From NCBI RefSeq assembly GCF_017833525.1, contig NZ_JAFICD010000001.1:2356001-2420000 (forward strand): DNA of 64,000 bases. Direction: 5' to 3'. Below the pieces are notes generated by a model, which did no database searches, was not told the origin of the DNA, and saw only the letters and a list, made by a program, of their open reading frames with translations. Both the position numbers and the translations under genes were made by a program. Every line of letters begins with the position of its first letter. Positions within the stretch are counted from its first letter, which is position 1. Below are positions 25,331 to 33,087 of the stretch, piece by piece. Source of the DNA: Duganella sp. 1411 (GTDB taxonomy: Bacteria; Pseudomonadota; Gammaproteobacteria; Burkholderiales; Burkholderiaceae_D).

Positions 25331-26716
25331 TCAGCGGGCCGCGCGCCGGATTTGCGGATACATCTCCAGCAGCTTGTACAGCGAGGGGCGCGAAATGCCC
25401 AGCTCCAGCGCGGCACGGCGGATGGTCCAGCCGTTGTTTTCCAGCGCGTCGAAAATCTCCTTTTCCTGCAGCCCGACCAGCTTCTTGCGCACCGCCGCGA
25501 TGGCGACCGGTGGCTTGTCGCCGACGTCGGCACTCGGCTTGACCTCGCCGGCCGGCGGATCGCGCGGAACGTTGAGCATGGCATCGACGCCCGGGGCCTC
25601 CCCCATCTGCAGCGCCATCAGCACGCGCCGGAAGACGTTCGACAGGTCGCGGACATTGCCCGGCCAGTCATGGTTCAGCAACTGGCTCACCAGCGCGGTC
25701 GGCAACAGCGGGGTCACCTCGGCCGGCAGCATATGCACCAGCAGCAGCCCGATATCCTCGCGCCGGCAGCGCAGCGGCGGGATGCGGATGACGAAGTGCT
25801 CGAGCCGGCGCAGCAAGGCCTGGTTGAAGCCCGCGCCGTACAGATCCTGGTCGGTGGCCGCGATCACGCGGGCGTTGGAGTGCTGGTCGTGGGTGGCGCC
25901 CAGCGGGCGATAGTCGCCGCTTTCGAGCACCCGCAACAGCATCGGCTGCACGCTGCCCGGCGTATTGCCTATCTCATCGAGAAACAGCGTCGAATCCTGC
26001 GCCTGGGCGAACCAGCCCTGGCGCGCGGTCTGCGCGCCTGTGTAGGCGCCGCGCACGGCGCCGAACAAGTCGGCCGCCGCCAGCGTATCGCTCAAGGTCG
26101 CCATGTTGACGCACACCATGGCCGCGCCGGCGTTCTTGCCGAGCGCATGGATCGCGCGCGCCGTGACTTCCTTGCCGGTGCCGGTTTCCCCCAGCAGCAG
26201 CACGACCGCGTTGGTCTTGGCCACTTGCCGAATCTGCTCGCGCGTGGCGATCGCGGCGCTGCCCACGCCGATAAAGCCGGGCACCGGATTGTTTCTCGGC
26301 AGGCAGTGCATCCAGTGCAGGCATAGCAGCACCGTGCGGCCCAGGCCGAGGACGACGCCGCGGTCGATCTGCTCGCGGGTCAGATGCGTGGGCTCGGCGA
26401 TTTCCCTGCCGTTCAGTTCGATCACCATGCGGCTCTGCGGCGGCCACACGGTGATGCCGCCGGTCGCATCCCTGATCAGCCGTACCGCCGTGCGCGACAC
26501 GCTGCTGTGGCCCAGCCCCTCGCCGTCCTGCCCGGGCCGCCGGAACGCCGGCAGATAGCGGCTCAATTCCATCGTTCCGGCCTCGGCCAGACCGACAAAC
26601 TGCTCGCCGACGCGCCGCAGATCCGGGTGCCAGGCGATGGTCAGGCCCAGCAGCGCGTCGCCGCCGGGCGCCGACGCCGGCAAGGGCGAAGTCAGTGTGT
26701 GATCGGAATCATCCAT
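25331..26716 (-). CDS. FHA-domain sigma-54-dependent transcription activator
   Basis: 461 residues from the ATG at 26716. The N-terminal part (about 35-135) looks like an FHA fold: LGHSSVSRTAVRLIRDATGG, then LNGREI and VVLGLGRTVLLCL. The AAA+ domain has Walker A GETGTGKE (176-183), GAYTGA (223-228) in place of the usual GAFTGA, Walker B TLFLDEIGN, and the arginine-finger region. The C-terminus is a Fis-type helix-turn-helix (WTIRRAALELGISRPSLYKLL). Such proteins open sigma-54 promoters; the FHA domain binds phosphothreonine peptides, so a Ser/Thr kinase probably controls it. The kinase encoded two genes away is the natural candidate. Targets are unknown. Confidence 0.88.
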   Translation of the reverse strand: MDDSDHTLTSPLPASAPGGDALLGLTIAWHPDLRRVGEQFVGLAEAGTMELSRYLPAFRRPGQDGEGLGHSSVSRTAVRLIRDATGGITVWPPQSRMVIELNGREIAEPTHLTREQIDRGVVLGLGRTVLLCLHWMHCLPRNNPVPGFIGVGSAAIATREQIRQVAKTNAVVLLLGETGTGKEVTARAIHALGKNAGAAMVCVNMATLSDTLAAADLFGAVRGAYTGAQTARQGWFAQAQDSTLFLDEIGNTPGSVQPMLLRVLESGDYRPLGATHDQHSNARVIAATDQDLYGAGFNQALLRRLEHFVIRIPPLRCRREDIGLLLVHMLPAEVTPLLPTALVSQLLNHDWPGNVRDLSNVFRRVLMALQMGEAPGVDAMLNVPRDPPAGEVKPSADVGDKPPVAIAAVRKKLVGLQEKEIFDALENNGWTIRRAALELGISRPSLYKLLEMYPQIRRAAR

Positions 26717-26894
26717 GGCCGTCGCTGTACTACCTTTCCGATTAAAAAGCTGATCAATTTTACACCAGGAAAGGGGGCGCGGTGGCATGCCGGTGCGGCC
26801 GTTGACATGCCGGCGAGTGTTCTTTACATGTCAAATCGCCGCCGACGACAGCCAAATCCGGCGCTGGCCAGCGGCGCGCGTTAGCCGGAAGACG

Positions 26895-27098
26895 CTATTT
26901 GGCGGCGCGGCGTTTTTTGCGTTTCGGCGGCTGGGCCAAGGGGAACATGGCATCGGTCCAGACCCTGGTCATCTGGGTCATGTTCTTGGCCGTCTCGCGT
27001 TTGACGGCAGCCGCCGCTTGGGCGCGCGCGGAGCCGGCAACCTGGTTGGCAATCCGGTTGGCCTGGCTCAGGAACATACTCATGAATGGATTTTTCAT
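26895..27098 (-). CDS. Small basic protein of unknown function
   Basis: 67 residues from the ATG at 27098 (AGGTGG upstream). It begins MKNPFMSMFLSQANRIANQ, continues as an Ala-rich amphipathic helix and ends in a strongly basic tail (KRKKRRAAK). The helix plus basic tail resembles small granule- or DNA-associated proteins, but I cannot place it in a family. It is followed on the same strand by the sigma-54 activator after a 178-bp gap that I find empty. Confidence 0.5.
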   Translation of the reverse strand: MKNPFMSMFLSQANRIANQVAGSARAQAAAAVKRETAKNMTQMTRVWTDAMFPLAQPPKRKKRRAAK

Positions 27099-27234
27099 AT
27101 CGCCACCTACTCTGAAGGAGTGAGTGCCAACAGTACAACGTTGACACGAAGGCCACTGTACGTTAGCCCACCCAGTGGGCGTGGAAGACGGCATAAAGCA
27201 GAACGTCGTCCACAGCGGCTCGTGTTGCAACGCC

Positions 27235-27726
27235 TTAATTCCGGCCTGCCGAGTCCGGCTTGTGCCTGGCATTCACTTCGTCTTGCATTTTCTTGAGCAG
27301 AGCTGCCGTCTGATCGGTTTGTCTTTTGACTTCGGCTTGCGCAGCCGAGGTGTTTTTCCCGGCCTCGAACGCGGCGACCATATTGGATAGAACGGTCGCG
27401 TTAAACGCTGCAACACCCAGGACGATGGCAAGCACAGCGCTAATGGCCGTGACTATAACCGTGGTCTTGAGTCCTTCGATAGCTGAACGGGTTTCCGCTC
27501 TTATTTCCGATAGCGCTGTTTCGATCCGCTCCATCCGGGCGTCTGAATGACGTGATCGTTCTTCCATCAATGCGGCAGAGGCGGCCAGCGCGGACTCGAT
27601 TCGCGCCACGCGACCATCCATGCGGCTCTCGACGGCCTCTAGTTTTGCGTCAACGTAATCTCTGTCTGATGAAGCGGCCATCGGATTATGTTCGCGCGTG
27701 ACTTCGGCACTGTCAATCGTCGCCAT
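27235..27726 (-). CDS. Coiled-coil protein with one membrane helix
   Basis: 163 residues from the ATG at 27726; no strong ribosome site is visible and a start at 27681 is possible. Residues about 20-85 are a charged coiled coil with repeated RxxRIE and DARMERIE units. A membrane helix (TTVIVTAISAVLAIVLGVAAF) follows, then a second charged helix. I recall similar short proteins as common in Oxalobacteraceae, but no function is known to me. It diverges from the secreted protein gene at 27814. Confidence 0.6.
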   Translation of the reverse strand: MATIDSAEVTREHNPMAASSDRDYVDAKLEAVESRMDGRVARIESALAASAALMEERSRHSDARMERIETALSEIRAETRSAIEGLKTTVIVTAISAVLAIVLGVAAFNATVLSNMVAAFEAGKNTSAAQAEVKRQTDQTAALLKKMQDEVNARHKPDSAGRN

Positions 27727-27813
27727 GACACGTCGGCCGCGCAATTCTGATATGGGTCAACGAACCTGGACAATTCGCTCGATATGATTGCCGACATCCA
27801 TCGGGAGAGATGA

Positions 27814-28356
27814 ATGCCCTGTTACTTGACCTGCCTCGTTGCCGCCGCAGTACTCATCGCCAGCGATAACGCCGGCGCCCAGCGAAGCGCGGTCAGTATC
27901 CACACCGATATCTCCGGCAAGTCCTGCAACAAGCACATCAACGACAAATCGACAGGTGCCTACACGTTGGACTGCCGCGGAGTTCATGGTTTCCGCTTGC
28001 ACGTCCTCGAAGACGATGAGCGCAGTTCGATCAGCATCGTCACGCCGGACAAACAAATCTTCCCCCTCAACTATTGGGACGTGGTAACCCAGGGATTTTC
28101 GACGTTGGGCGCCAGGGTGGAATGGCGCATTACGAGGGTGGATGGGGAAGCGGTACCAGTCGCGCTGATCGTTCGCGTCAACGCCCTCGACCAAAGCGAT
28201 CCGGAGCAGCCGAAACGAGTCCCCGTTCTCGCGGTCGCGAAAATAACCCGTAACGCGGCCTGTGTTACCCGCGTCATCGACGCCCTCGCCCCTGACGCAA
28301 ACAAAGAAGCAAGACGATCTTCCGACGACCAGCGGCTGGCCTGCCTGCCGATCTAA
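27814..28356 (+). CDS. Secreted protein of unknown function
   Basis: 180 residues. The start has GGGAGAG upstream. A signal peptide (LTCLVAAAVLIASDNAGAQ) is followed by a mature domain with predicted strands and four cysteines, which could form disulphides in the periplasm. No family is recognised. It ends about 100 bp before the tRNA-Asn fragment that marks one end of the island, with a bidirectional terminator between. Confidence 0.6.
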   Translation: MPCYLTCLVAAAVLIASDNAGAQRSAVSIHTDISGKSCNKHINDKSTGAYTLDCRGVHGFRLHVLEDDERSSISIVTPDKQIFPLNYWDVVTQGFSTLGARVEWRITRVDGEAVPVALIVRVNALDQSDPEQPKRVPVLAVAKITRNAACVTRVIDALAPDANKEARRSSDDQRLACLPI

Positions 28357-28419
28357 TCGGCAACGCTAAGCCCACTCGTCCAAGCCTTCATGCTCAAATA
28401 AACAGGGGTCAAAAAACAA

Positions 28420-28447
28420 AAAGCCCAACCGATAAAGGCTGGGCTTT
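28420..28447. terminator. Bidirectional hairpin at the island edge
   Basis: AAAGCCCA (28420-28427) pairs with TGGGCTTT (28440-28447). It can end the secreted-protein transcript on the plus strand and, on the minus strand, it sits where the tRNA-Asn terminator sits at the intact copies (a CCCAACC-type stem). It is a remnant of the tRNA 3' flank. Confidence 0.65.
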
Positions 28448-28456
28448 CTGGTATTC

Positions 28457-28502
28457 TGGCTCCCCGACCTGGACTCGAACCAGGGACCTGCGAATTAACA
28501 GT
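28457..28502 (-). repeat. Partial tRNA-Asn copy, candidate attachment site
   Basis: This 46-nt stretch matches the 3' part of tRNA-Asn from the anticodon loop through CCA, with one mismatch, and then the similarity stops at 28503. The 5' half and the promoter are missing, so it is not a functional gene. A duplicate tRNA 3' end at the far edge of an accessory block is the usual mark of integration by a tyrosine recombinase. The matching intact gene is at 32349-32424. Confidence 0.8.
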
Positions 28503-28528
28503 TCGGAACCTCCGCACAGAAAGGTGAA

Positions 28529-29512
28529 CTAGATCGTTCCCTCTACGAACTTCCTGAAAAGAGCGTCGGCTTGCGTAAAATCCATCAATTCCTCAGTTTT
28601 AAGATTGAGATTGTCAAGCATTTCTCTCACTGGCTGATTGGTCTTCATCAGGCAAAGCTCTCGAATGGCCGCGCCATTATGCATCACCTGCAGGGCCAAA
28701 ACCGCCCCCATTCGAGGTTCCGCCTCAGTGAAGTAAAGTTCAATGAAGGACCGTCCCTCGTAGTCCTCAAGCAGCCATTCAATCCTATCCTTTGTATATG
28801 CCGCACGATACACATCTAAGTATTCATGATCAATAATGCGGCTTACTTGGAAGTTAGCTGGTTGATCACGCAGTTCCCTGTGAGCCCTCAGAGCTCGTAG
28901 CAGCATGTGGTTTTTTGTTACTGAGGCCAATGCGTGGAGGCGCTCTGTGCGTGTACCGAATTCCACCATGTATTTGTACTGGCAGAAGTGAGCAATGGCT
29001 TCGCTAAAAAGCAGATGCGACCGTAGCATTTCAATATCATTGCTTGCGCGGCGCAGAGTGTACTCTGCCGTATGCCCCAGCTCATGAATGAGAAGGTCAG
29101 GAGAAACATATTCCTCACCTCTCGGTGGGAGAATTACCAAGTGATCGGTTGCCCTACAAGTAACCGCTCTACCTTCTGCATGCTTAAAGTTTCCAGCGGC
29201 ACGTAGGATCTCAACTTTACTTAAATCCACGTTCAAGAGCCGTTCAACGTAGGAGCGGTAGAAGTTCTCAGCCTGATCTACTTCTTGATGCGTCTCGTCC
29301 GGATGAATAAGGGCGATATCATTAATCAGACTCTGCGAAATATGGGTCTGAAGCACTTCAGGCATTGCAAATGAGTTGAGGAAAACGAGGTGAGGAAGAT
29401 GGCACGTCTTCTGATACAACTCATACGAATATTGATCCGCAAGCTCTGAATTTCCAGAGATTATTGCTTGGCGGCGAAGTCCTTCAATTTCATAAAACTC
29501 TGCTAATTCCAT
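28529..29512 (-). CDS. Orphan HExxH zinc metallopeptidase-like protein (island cargo 1)
   Basis: 327 residues from the second of two adjacent ATGs, chosen because AAGGA then lies five bases upstream. The core motif HELGH (143-147) is followed by E171 in SEAIAHF, the layout of gluzincin zinc proteases with a glutamate about 24 residues after the second histidine. No signal peptide or membrane helix is visible, so it should be cytoplasmic. The overall length is far below that of M3 oligopeptidases. I do not recognise the family. Base composition is AT-richer than the host average, consistent with transfer. Confidence 0.7.
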   Translation of the reverse strand: MELAEFYEIEGLRRQAIISGNSELADQYSYELYQKTCHLPHLVFLNSFAMPEVLQTHISQSLINDIALIHPDETHQEVDQAENFYRSYVERLLNVDLSKVEILRAAGNFKHAEGRAVTCRATDHLVILPPRGEEYVSPDLLIHELGHTAEYTLRRASNDIEMLRSHLLFSEAIAHFCQYKYMVEFGTRTERLHALASVTKNHMLLRALRAHRELRDQPANFQVSRIIDHEYLDVYRAAYTKDRIEWLLEDYEGRSFIELYFTEAEPRMGAVLALQVMHNGAAIRELCLMKTNQPVREMLDNLNLKTEELMDFTQADALFRKFVEGTI

Positions 29513-29763
29513 CATCTTCCTTGAGGGTTGGCGTATTTACGATACTAGCTGACTCAGCAAGACATTAGGAAGTATCACAGGCGAGGTGCTAAGTTAATCA
29601 AACATTGTAGAGCCCCCCGCAGGGAAGGCTCAAAGAAGCTTGCGTGAACTAACCCAGGGTCCTCGTTTCCGGGTCCAGCTCCGCCCCCCCCGGAGGCCTC
29701 ACCACGACCCCCTATGCGCTAATAAGCGTACTCGCCGCGATGCCGCCTGACTGGCTGGGGAGC
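29513..29763. other. Gap with a decayed copy of the tRNA-flank repeat
   Basis: Upstream of cargo 1. The first part (29516-29640) is AT-rich and presumably holds the promoter. At about 29690-29730 there is a short decayed piece resembling the repeat (gcctcaccacgacc...ctatgcgct...taagcg), just before the full copy at 29764. Confidence 0.5.
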
Positions 29764-29979
29764 CTCATGAGTTCGGTCGCCCTGCCCTCGAGTCTCAACC
29801 CACCATCGACCTGCCAACAGAGTATCCGCCTGTGCAGCGTGAGTCCGGCCTAAGGGGTAGCTGATCCTCACTCGCCAACGGCCTCACCTCGGGCCACTAT
29901 GCGCAAATAAACGGATCCTAAAACGCGAAAAACCAACCGGGTTAGAGCTGGGTTCTTGGCATGCTACTGTATTCTGGCT
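29764..29979 (-). repeat. tRNA-Asn 3'-flank repeat, copy 1
   Basis: About 215 bp that aligns along its length with copies at 31191, 32123 and 33527. Shared blocks include CCGCCTGTGCAGCG, CTAAGGGGTAGC, CTATGCGCAAATAAAC and CCAACCGGGTTAG. The end (29944-29979) is nearly identical to the sequence directly 3' of the tRNA-Asn at 33738 and includes the first five tRNA bases (TGGCT), after which similarity stops. This copy looks like a tRNA 3' junction whose tRNA has been lost. Confidence 0.75.
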
Positions 29980-30128
29980 TCAGGTTCAGGATCTGAGTCT
30001 GCGGTATCGAATTCTGAAAATTATTACACCGCAGTGACAATTGGTGATATTTCATGCATGAAACTTCGCCATAATATAATTAATTATTCTAAGTACCACA
30101 AAGATCACACTTTATTTTGGAGGCGCTC

Positions 30129-31130
30129 TTGGCGCAGCAGTCACTTTACTTTTTCAAAGCCACCAAAAATGTCAGCGATGAATTAGGAAATATGTTTAGC
30201 TTTAGTTGGGCCAGCTACTTGGGTCTTCGCGAACTATGGTGGCAATCACGAGGGTATGCCAGTGTTCATCCTGAACTAACCGCGAAACAGATAGAGAAGA
30301 AATTTACAGGGGGACTTCCACTGCCGGGCGGAATTGACTTTGAGGAACTATTTTTAAAAATGAGCTGGGCGGAACATGAGCGTCGTGTCGCCAAGTCAAT
30401 TCTTTTCGAAGCCTGCAGTATGTATGAGCAATGGCTGGAAGCTGTTTGCAGCGAAATGCGGCTTCCATCCTCTAGAGCAAAAGTTATAGCTGACCAGCTT
30501 CAATTTCCCTTAGGTCACACCACTGGTAATGGTATTCCTAACGACTATCAGGTAGCACTTGACTATCTAAAACTGCATAACTCTATGGTCATAGGGACCG
30601 AATTTTTACCAAATTTAAGGAAAAATAAATTAAATTGTCTGCATCACTTATCCTCGTATATAACGGCATATAGATATTTCAAAGAATGCAGAAATTCCCT
30701 TATCCATTCTAGCGGAAAAGTAAACGCTCGAATTATTAAGTATCATCTAAACTTGGTGCTAGAGCAAACTTTCGTAAACACTCCCTTAGCCCTACCATTT
30801 AATCATGAATTCAGTCTCACCATTGCCCCTGAGGATGATACTATTCCACTAAGTATTCAGGACTGCAAATTGTTTGCCACCGTTGTTCAGCGAATTATAG
30901 TTATGCTCGATGCCGAGCTTGCTGTATATCAGGGATGTGAGGATATCGTTAAATCCAGAGTAGGATCAATTGTCAAGACGGATAAGTCGAAATGGATCAA
31001 TCTTATCGGAAGTAATGCAAAGAAACAGGCCACAAGAACTAACGGTTTATTGGCAAAATCAGGGCTTCCCAAAGCCGTAGACGCATTAAAAGTGTACAAC
31101 TGGCTCCGAGCGGAAAAAGTTGTCCCATGA
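30129..31130 (+). CDS. HEPN-motif protein (island cargo 2)
   Basis: 333 residues from a TTG at 30129, placed five bases after GGAGG; the first ATG is about 21 codons further in. The protein is mostly helical and soluble. R188 to H193 (CRNSLIH) matches the Rx4H catalytic motif of HEPN RNases, including the usual asparagine after the arginine, and it lies in a long helix as expected. HEPN proteins are common in toxin-antitoxin and phage-defence systems. There is no obvious partner nucleotidyltransferase. The gene is strongly AT-rich compared with the host. The motif is seen; ribonuclease activity is inferred. Confidence 0.6.
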   Translation: MAQQSLYFFKATKNVSDELGNMFSFSWASYLGLRELWWQSRGYASVHPELTAKQIEKKFTGGLPLPGGIDFEELFLKMSWAEHERRVAKSILFEACSMYEQWLEAVCSEMRLPSSRAKVIADQLQFPLGHTTGNGIPNDYQVALDYLKLHNSMVIGTEFLPNLRKNKLNCLHHLSSYITAYRYFKECRNSLIHSSGKVNARIIKYHLNLVLEQTFVNTPLALPFNHEFSLTIAPEDDTIPLSIQDCKLFATVVQRIIVMLDAELAVYQGCEDIVKSRVGSIVKTDKSKWINLIGSNAKKQATRTNGLLAKSGLPKAVDALKVYNWLRAEKVVP

Positions 31131-31190
31131 GCCCAGTCTAGGTAGGCCATCACTGTTGCTAGGTTGCCGCCCCAACTCTAACCTCCTGAA

Positions 31191-31350
31191 CCGGTTCGGT
31201 CGTCCGGCTCTCGCGTCCCAGCCAGCAATCGGCCGGCTTGCAGAGTTCCCCGGTGTGCCACGCGATTCCGGCCTAGGCTAGGTCGTCTCCACCCGCTAGC
31301 GGGCTCACTTCTGCCTGCTATGCGCAAATAAACAGGCTCTAGAACGCAGA
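31191..31350 (-). repeat. tRNA-Asn 3'-flank repeat, copy 2 (most diverged)
   Basis: It aligns with copies 1, 3 and 4 over the GGTTCGGTCGT start, the CTATGCGCAAATAAACAGGC block and the CCCAACCGGGTTG stem. Similarity ends near 31350 with no tRNA sequence attached. It separates cargo 2 from cargo 3. Confidence 0.65.
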
Positions 31351-31393
31351 GCCCAACCGGGTTGCGTCTTAGTGTCCTGACACTCCAAGAATC

Positions 31394-32026
31394 TTAAGCT
31401 ACGACGACTCGTGCATACCCCATGACTTTCGCAGCAAGAACAAACACGTCTTTCGCTGTAATCCGATATTGCTCCGAAAGCGTAAAAAGGATTTGCGCAT
31501 TTCCCTCCCTTCCCGAACCGGGATCGGGGTACCGTCCAGCCCATTCCAGAAAATGAGTAAGCAGCGTCAGAATTGCTTGTTCTTTGGCGTTCAGCTCAGG
31601 AATAAATTCAGCAAGCCTCACCAGCTTGTGATGCTTATGCGCCTTTTCTTCTGCGACATAGGAAGTCACTCCCTTTTTCACAATGAGCATTCCCTTTAGA
31701 CAGATTTCGAGGCTGTAGCCGACCAGCATGAGGCCAACCGCACGATATTGGCTATCACATATTCCTCGACTCAGCAGAGGTAGAGTTTCCAAGTCGGGAT
31801 TACCTCGTAAAACAAGAGCGGCTGCCTGTGACAACGCATGTGCCTGGCTAAGCCACAGTACTGGGGACTTCAATTCCTCACTTGTCGGAGGCACACTTGG
31901 GTCAATGTCAAATCCATGCAAATTTTGTAGAATGGCCCATTTCATCCATGCCATTGCGGAGTAGCCGAAAGGATCAGATGCAAAAGAATCAGGGTCGGGG
32001 AGTAACTGTTCTTCTAATGTCTTCAT
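31394..32026 (-). CDS. Unknown helical protein with GYSLEICLK and WAGRYP motifs (island cargo 3)
   Basis: 210 residues, soluble and helical. The segment LVGYSLEICLKGMLIVKKG followed by HKHHKLVRLAE resembles the helix-turn of HEPN-like or nucleotidyltransferase-partner proteins, and WAGRYPDP is a motif I associate with uncharacterised proteins of this type. The Rx4-6H catalytic motif is absent, so it may be a non-catalytic relative. The ribosome site is weak. It lies between two copies of the tRNA-flank repeat. Function unknown; a defence role is a guess from company. Confidence 0.55.
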   Translation of the reverse strand: MKTLEEQLLPDPDSFASDPFGYSAMAWMKWAILQNLHGFDIDPSVPPTSEELKSPVLWLSQAHALSQAAALVLRGNPDLETLPLLSRGICDSQYRAVGLMLVGYSLEICLKGMLIVKKGVTSYVAEEKAHKHHKLVRLAEFIPELNAKEQAILTLLTHFLEWAGRYPDPGSGREGNAQILFTLSEQYRITAKDVFVLAAKVMGYARVVVA

Positions 32027-32122
32027 TCATGCACTTCATTCAAGTATGGAATATGCACAATGTACAGTTTCTGCCAGCCGGAATCTATGCTTAATTGGAA
32101 CAGATGACTTAAAGCGTCCACA

Positions 32123-32348
32123 CATCGGTTCGGTCGTGCAGCCCTCGTATTCAAGCCCATCATCGACCGGCCCGCAGAGCGCCCGCCTGTGCAGCGCGAG
32201 CCCAGCCTAAGGGGTAGCGCATCCCCACCGCCCAGCCGCCTCACCATGGCTCACTATGCACAAATAAACGGCCCTAAAACGATAAACAGCCCTAAAACGC
32301 AAAAACCCAACCGGGTTAGGGTTGGTTTTTTTGGATACTGCTGAATTC
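32123..32348 (-). repeat. tRNA-Asn 3'-flank repeat, copy 3, directly 3' of an intact tRNA
   Basis: This copy abuts the tRNA-Asn at 32349. It has the common blocks, plus a small internal duplication (AAACGGCCCTAAAACG and AAACAGCCCTAAAACG). Its part nearest the tRNA forms a hairpin with a long A/T run that serves as the tRNA terminator. Confidence 0.75.
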
Positions 32349-32424
32349 TGGCTCCCCGACCTGGACTCGAACCAGGGACCTGCGGATTAACAGTCCGTCG
32401 CTCTACCGACTGAGCTATCAGGGA
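32349..32424 (-). tRNA. tRNA-Asn (anticodon GTT), island-proximal
   Basis: A 76-nt tRNA identical to the one at 18723, with encoded CCA and GTT anticodon. A TATAAT box (32437-32442) lies 13 bp upstream, so it should be functional. Its 3' end is the junction with the accessory island. Confidence 0.96.
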
Positions 32425-32478
32425 ATTGAGGCCAGAATTATAGCCGCTCAAGTTCGATTTGCCCAGCCCAAAAAGCAA

Positions 32479-33087
32479 CTATTTTCGCCGGCGCGCCAGG
32501 CCGCCCACCATCGCCAGCCCCGCCAGCAACATACCGTAGGTGGCAGGCTCGGGCACCGCCGCGACGACCGAGACATTGTCCAGCGCGGCGCCGTAGTAGC
32601 TATTGTAGGGATCGCCCACAAAACTCAGCGTGCTGGTACCCGAGGTGGCGACAAAGCTGAAGCTCTGCCTGACCCAGCCCATATTGGCGAGTGTCTTGCC
32701 GTTGATATCGACGATGTAGGCGTGCGGCGCGGTCACGCCGGCGGAGAAATACTTGTCGCCACCGCCGACCGGATTGCCAGCCAGGCTGAAGCTAACGTTA
32801 TACGTCTGCCCCACGACCGTCGCGAACGATTGCGAGATCGATCCGGCCCCGCCGCCATTCAAGTCGAGGCTGTAGCCGCCGGACGCGGGCGCCCAATAGG
32901 TATTGATCAAGTCGACCGTGCCGCCGATGGTCCAGCCGTCCAGGCCGGAACCTATGGTTTCGAAACCACCGCTGAAGCCGCCGGCGGACTCGAAGCCGCC
33001 GTTGTGAATCAGCTCGACCGAGGCGTGCGCCGCAGGGCCGAGAAGAACAAGCGCCGCGATGGTGGCGAAGGATTTGATTCTGGACAT
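32479..33087 (-). CDS. PEP-CTERM sorted exoprotein
   Basis: 202 residues. A signal peptide ends at AAHAS. The middle is a beta-rich domain beginning ELIHNGGFESAGG, typical of choice-of-anchor carbohydrate-binding-like exoproteins. The C-terminus is a complete PEP-CTERM tag: VPEPATYGML, a membrane helix and the basic RRRK end. Such proteins are cut and sorted by exosortase (EpsH/XrtA type) and are linked with extracellular polysaccharide. No exosortase gene is in the window. It sits between two tRNA-Asn genes. Confidence 0.92.
   Translation of the reverse strand: MSRIKSFATIAALVLLGPAAHASVELIHNGGFESAGGFSGGFETIGSGLDGWTIGGTVDLINTYWAPASGGYSLDLNGGGAGSISQSFATVVGQTYNVSFSLAGNPVGGGDKYFSAGVTAPHAYIVDINGKTLANMGWVRQSFSFVATSGTSTLSFVGDPYNSYYGAALDNVSVVAAVPEPATYGMLLAGLAMVGGLARRRK

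Larger units (their letters stand above)
28457..32348. mobile_element. Putative tRNA-Asn-borne genomic island (degenerate or satellite)
   Basis: The block runs from the tRNA-Asn 3' fragment to the 3' end of the intact minus-strand tRNA-Asn at 32349. It carries three cargo genes that are clearly AT-richer than the surroundings (for example the 30-31 kb stretch). They are separated by diverged copies of the tRNA 3'-flanking repeat. No integrase, transposase or replication gene is present, so it either lost them or was moved by enzymes encoded elsewhere. The boundaries are seen directly; mobility is inferred. Confidence 0.65.

Noticed and set aside
26790..26810. Sigma-54 promoter near the FHA activator
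   Set aside because: TGGCATGCCGGTGC looks similar, but the spacing between the GG and GC elements is one base short.
28457..28502. Fourth functional tRNA-Asn
   Set aside because: The 5' half including the acceptor strand and D arm is missing and there is no promoter, so it can only be a fragment.
28457..32424. Integrase or transposase gene inside the island
   Set aside because: All six frames were considered; only the three cargo genes are convincing and none has recombinase motifs.
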